Source: DATLGB01 sp038258425 (GTDB lineage Bacteria; Actinomycetota; Thermoleophilia; Solirubrobacterales; Solirubrobacteraceae). Taken from it: a stretch of 64,000 nt of DNA. Where the stretch lies: NCBI GenBank assembly GCA_038258425.1, contig JBBSPV010000003.1:1-64000 (forward strand). The letters are read 5' to 3'. The notes below the pieces were generated by a model. That model was not told the DNA's origin. It ran no database searches and worked only from the letters and a program-made list of their open reading frames with translations. Positions 62,676 to 64,000 of this stretch are shown here, in pieces; the stretch's first letter is position 1, and each line of letters begins with the position of its first letter. The position numbers and the translations under genes are program-made.

Positions 62676-63225
62676 CCGCGGGCGGCGTCCAGGCCGCTAG
62701 CGCGTCGAGCAGCGCCCCGGGCTCGGCGGCGCTCAGCAGCATGCGCCGGTGCTCCTCGCGCATGAACCGCTGGCGCACCGCGTGGTCGAGCCACGCCTGC
62801 AGCGGCTCCCAGTAGCCGGCGGTGTCGAGCAGCCCGACCGGCTTGGCGTGCAGGCCGAGCTGGGACCAGGTGAGCATCTCCACGGTCTCCTCCAGGGTCC
62901 CGACGCCGCCCGGGGCGGCGACGAAGGCGTCCGCGAGCTCGGCCATGCGGGCCTTGCGCTCGTGCATGGTGCCGACGACGTGGAGCTCCGTGAGCCCGCG
63001 ATGGGCGACCTCGCGCTCGAGCACGCCGGTGGGGATGACGCCGTGGACCTCGCCGCCGGCCGCCATCGCCGCGTCGGCGAGCACGCCCATGAGCCCCACC
63101 CGGCCGCCGCCGTACACGACGCCGAGCCCGCGCTCGACGAGCGCCTCGGCGAGCTCGCGCACCGCGTCTGCGTAGGCGGGATCGGCGCCCGGCGACGAGC
63201 CGAGGTAGACGCACACGCGACGCAT
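62653..63225 (-). CDS. LOG-family protein (cytokinin riboside monophosphate phosphoribohydrolase-like)
   Basis: A 190-residue Rossmann-like protein. Signature PGGVGTLEE and GGGRVGLMG are intact, and VCVYLGSSPGADPAYAD starts it. LOG proteins cleave AMP-type nucleotides to base plus ribose-5-phosphate; in bacteria most are nucleotide salvage enzymes. ATG 63225. 3' end overlaps the WS/DGAT gene. Confidence 0.92.
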   Translation of the reverse strand: MRRVCVYLGSSPGADPAYADAVRELAEALVERGLGVVYGGGRVGLMGVLADAAMAAGGEVHGVIPTGVLEREVAHRGLTELHVVGTMHERKARMAELADAFVAAPGGVGTLEETVEMLTWSQLGLHAKPVGLLDTAGYWEPLQAWLDHAVRQRFMREEHRRMLLSAAEPGALLDALAAWTPPAVTKWLDR

Positions 63226-63318
63226 CGCGGGCAGGCTAGGGGCGCGGGGTCCCGCCCGGCCTCGCGGGTCCGGGCCGCGGCGGGGGGCCGACCCGACCGA
63301 CGCGGACGGTGGAGGCCG

Positions 63319-63368
63319 GGCGTCAGTCGCCCGCTGGTCGCCCTGGCGACCAGGACTCGACTGACGCC
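63319..63368. repeat. REP-like nested palindrome, copy B
   Basis: Outer arms GGCGTCAGTCG and CGACTGACGCC, inner arms TGGTCGCC and GGCGACCA around CT. The half-site GACCAGAGGCCGACTGACGC recurs about 55 bp to the right. Apart from this element and the lon control region I see nothing in the 480 bp between the LOG and lon genes. Confidence 0.65.
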
Positions 63369-63644
63369 AGGTAGAGGCCAGGGCGAGGGGGGAGCATCAG
63401 GCGCCGCCGGTTCGCCAGGACGACCAGAGGCCGACTGACGCTCCGAGCATGCTCAGCCCCCGGCGCAGGCGGCAGGCAGAAGGCGGGCGAGGCTCGCGAA
63501 ATCGCCCTGCTCCCGCCTCTTGCGGCTACTGACGCCGGTTGTCGAGGCGAATCGCGCTCTCCTCACCCGCCGCCGTTTCCGGGACCGGTCCGCGGCGCGC
63601 TGCGCCGCCGAGCGGGTCCGACCCGCGCCCACCGCGCCAGAAGG

Positions 63645-63694
63645 TTGCGCCCGCAAGCATGAGTTCGCTAGACTCACTTCCAGATTGCAAGTGA
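63645..63694 (+). promoter_or_regulatory. lon promoter with HAIR-like (HspR) operator
   Basis: -35 TTGCGC (63645-63650), 18-nt spacer, -10 TAGACT (63669-63674). Overlying it is TGAGT-N7-ACTCA (63660-63664 and 63672-63676), the core of the HAIR element (CTTGAGT-N7-ACTCAAG) to which HspR binds. A second inverted repeat TCACTT-N9-AAGTGA (63674-63694) follows. In Streptomyces lon is repressed by HspR through HAIR. Confidence 0.55.
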
Positions 63695-63705
63695 CTAAGG
63701 ATTCC

Positions 63706-64000
63706 ATGTCTTCACTCCTCCTCATCCCGCTCGACGACACCGTCGTCTTCCCCACCATGGACGTCACCCTCCCCGTGGACACCGCGGATGAGGAGCGCGT
63801 GCTGCTCGTGCCCCGCCACGACGGGGAGTACGCGAAGGTCGGCACCATCGCCCAGGTCGGCGAGTCGGTGCGCCTGCCCGGCGGGGGCCGCGCGGCCCAG
63901 TTGTCGGGCGTCTCGCGCGGCGTCGTCGGCGCCGGCTCCTCCGACGCCCAGGGCCGGCTGCGCGTCGAGGTCACCGAGCACCCCGACCCGTCCCCCGTGG
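63706..64000 (+). CDS. lon: ATP-dependent protease Lon, 5' part (runs off the window)
   Basis: The first 98 codons, with no stop before the window edge. The sequence LIPLDDTVVFPTMDVTLPVD and the following beta-strand pattern (EYAKVGTIAQVGESVRLPGGGRAAQLSGVSR, in parts) are a Lon N-terminal substrate-binding domain. AAGGA sits 4 nt before the ATG at 63706. The AAA and Ser-Lys protease domains would be beyond the window; a stand-alone LON-domain protein is the alternative. Confidence 0.8.
   Translation, partial: MSSLLLIPLDDTVVFPTMDVTLPVDTADEERVLLVPRHDGEYAKVGTIAQVGESVRLPGGGRAAQLSGVSRGVVGAGSSDAQGRLRVEVTEHPDPSPV

Overview
This window is a dense stretch of a very GC-rich bacterial chromosome (about 73% by eye). 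It looks like an actinobacterium of the class Thermoleophilia (Solirubrobacter/Conexibacter-like). Reasons: the rpmE-prfA-prmC-tsaC-glyA-wecA order, actinobacterial versions of RF1 (GGQSVN) and RpoD, a WS/DGAT acyltransferase, MerR-DICT regulators, secreted purple acid phosphatases ending in RTX-like calcium-binding repeats, and many genes whose start codon lies 6-10 nt after a TANNNT -10 box, as on leaderless mRNAs. The assignment is inference from gene content, not from a marker search.

Layout. 1-8 kb (minus strand): a translation and cell-wall operon (rpmE, a truncated DUF1385 gene, prfA, an alpha/beta hydrolase, prmC, tsaC, glyA, a WecA/TagO-like transferase) and a secreted CARDB-like protein. 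8-22 kb (minus strand): acyl-CoA and propionate catabolism. Thiolase, HAD phosphatase, acyl-CoA dehydrogenase, sulfite-oxidase-like protein, methylmalonyl-CoA mutase large chain and a VOC protein form one overlapping run. The mutase B12-binding chain, a phosphoesterase, etfB, etfA and ETF-quinone oxidoreductase form a second run. An accessory patch at 13.0-15.15 kb, with a lower-GC HEPN/DUF5677-like gene, direct repeats and a twice-present palindrome, separates them. MeaB, the mutase chaperone, is at 25 kb.

22-37 kb: leucyl aminopeptidase, a DJ-1-like protein, an O-acyltransferase, an Rpf-like lytic transglycosylase behind a cyclic-di-AMP riboswitch, a GH57 glucan enzyme overlapping a methyltransferase, a LON-domain protein, divergent DsrE-like and TusA genes, gamma-glutamyltransferase, and a parA-ftsZ pair with overlapping reading frames. 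37-44 kb: three secreted proteins that share an RTX-like C-terminal module, two of them paralogous purple acid phosphatases, then an ArsA/Get3-type ATPase.

44-64 kb: two HxlR regulators flanking a PDZ serine protease, an isolated PilT ATPase beside a 22-bp tandem repeat, a frameshifted DUF559 gene, primary sigma factor RpoD, a MerR-DICT regulator divergent from an NAD-binding protein gene, class II fructose-bisphosphatase, a RibD-like reductase with an SDR, a sugar-type ABC transporter lacking its ATPase, a WS/DGAT acyltransferase, a LOG-family protein, and the 5' end of lon behind a HAIR-like operator.

No CRISPR array, rRNA, tRNA or complete insertion sequence was seen. The most unusual places are the 13-15 kb patch, a decayed toxin-antitoxin fragment that appears to have truncated the DUF1385 gene, short tandem repeats beside pilT, rpoD and glpX, and the riboswitch and operator sites listed below.
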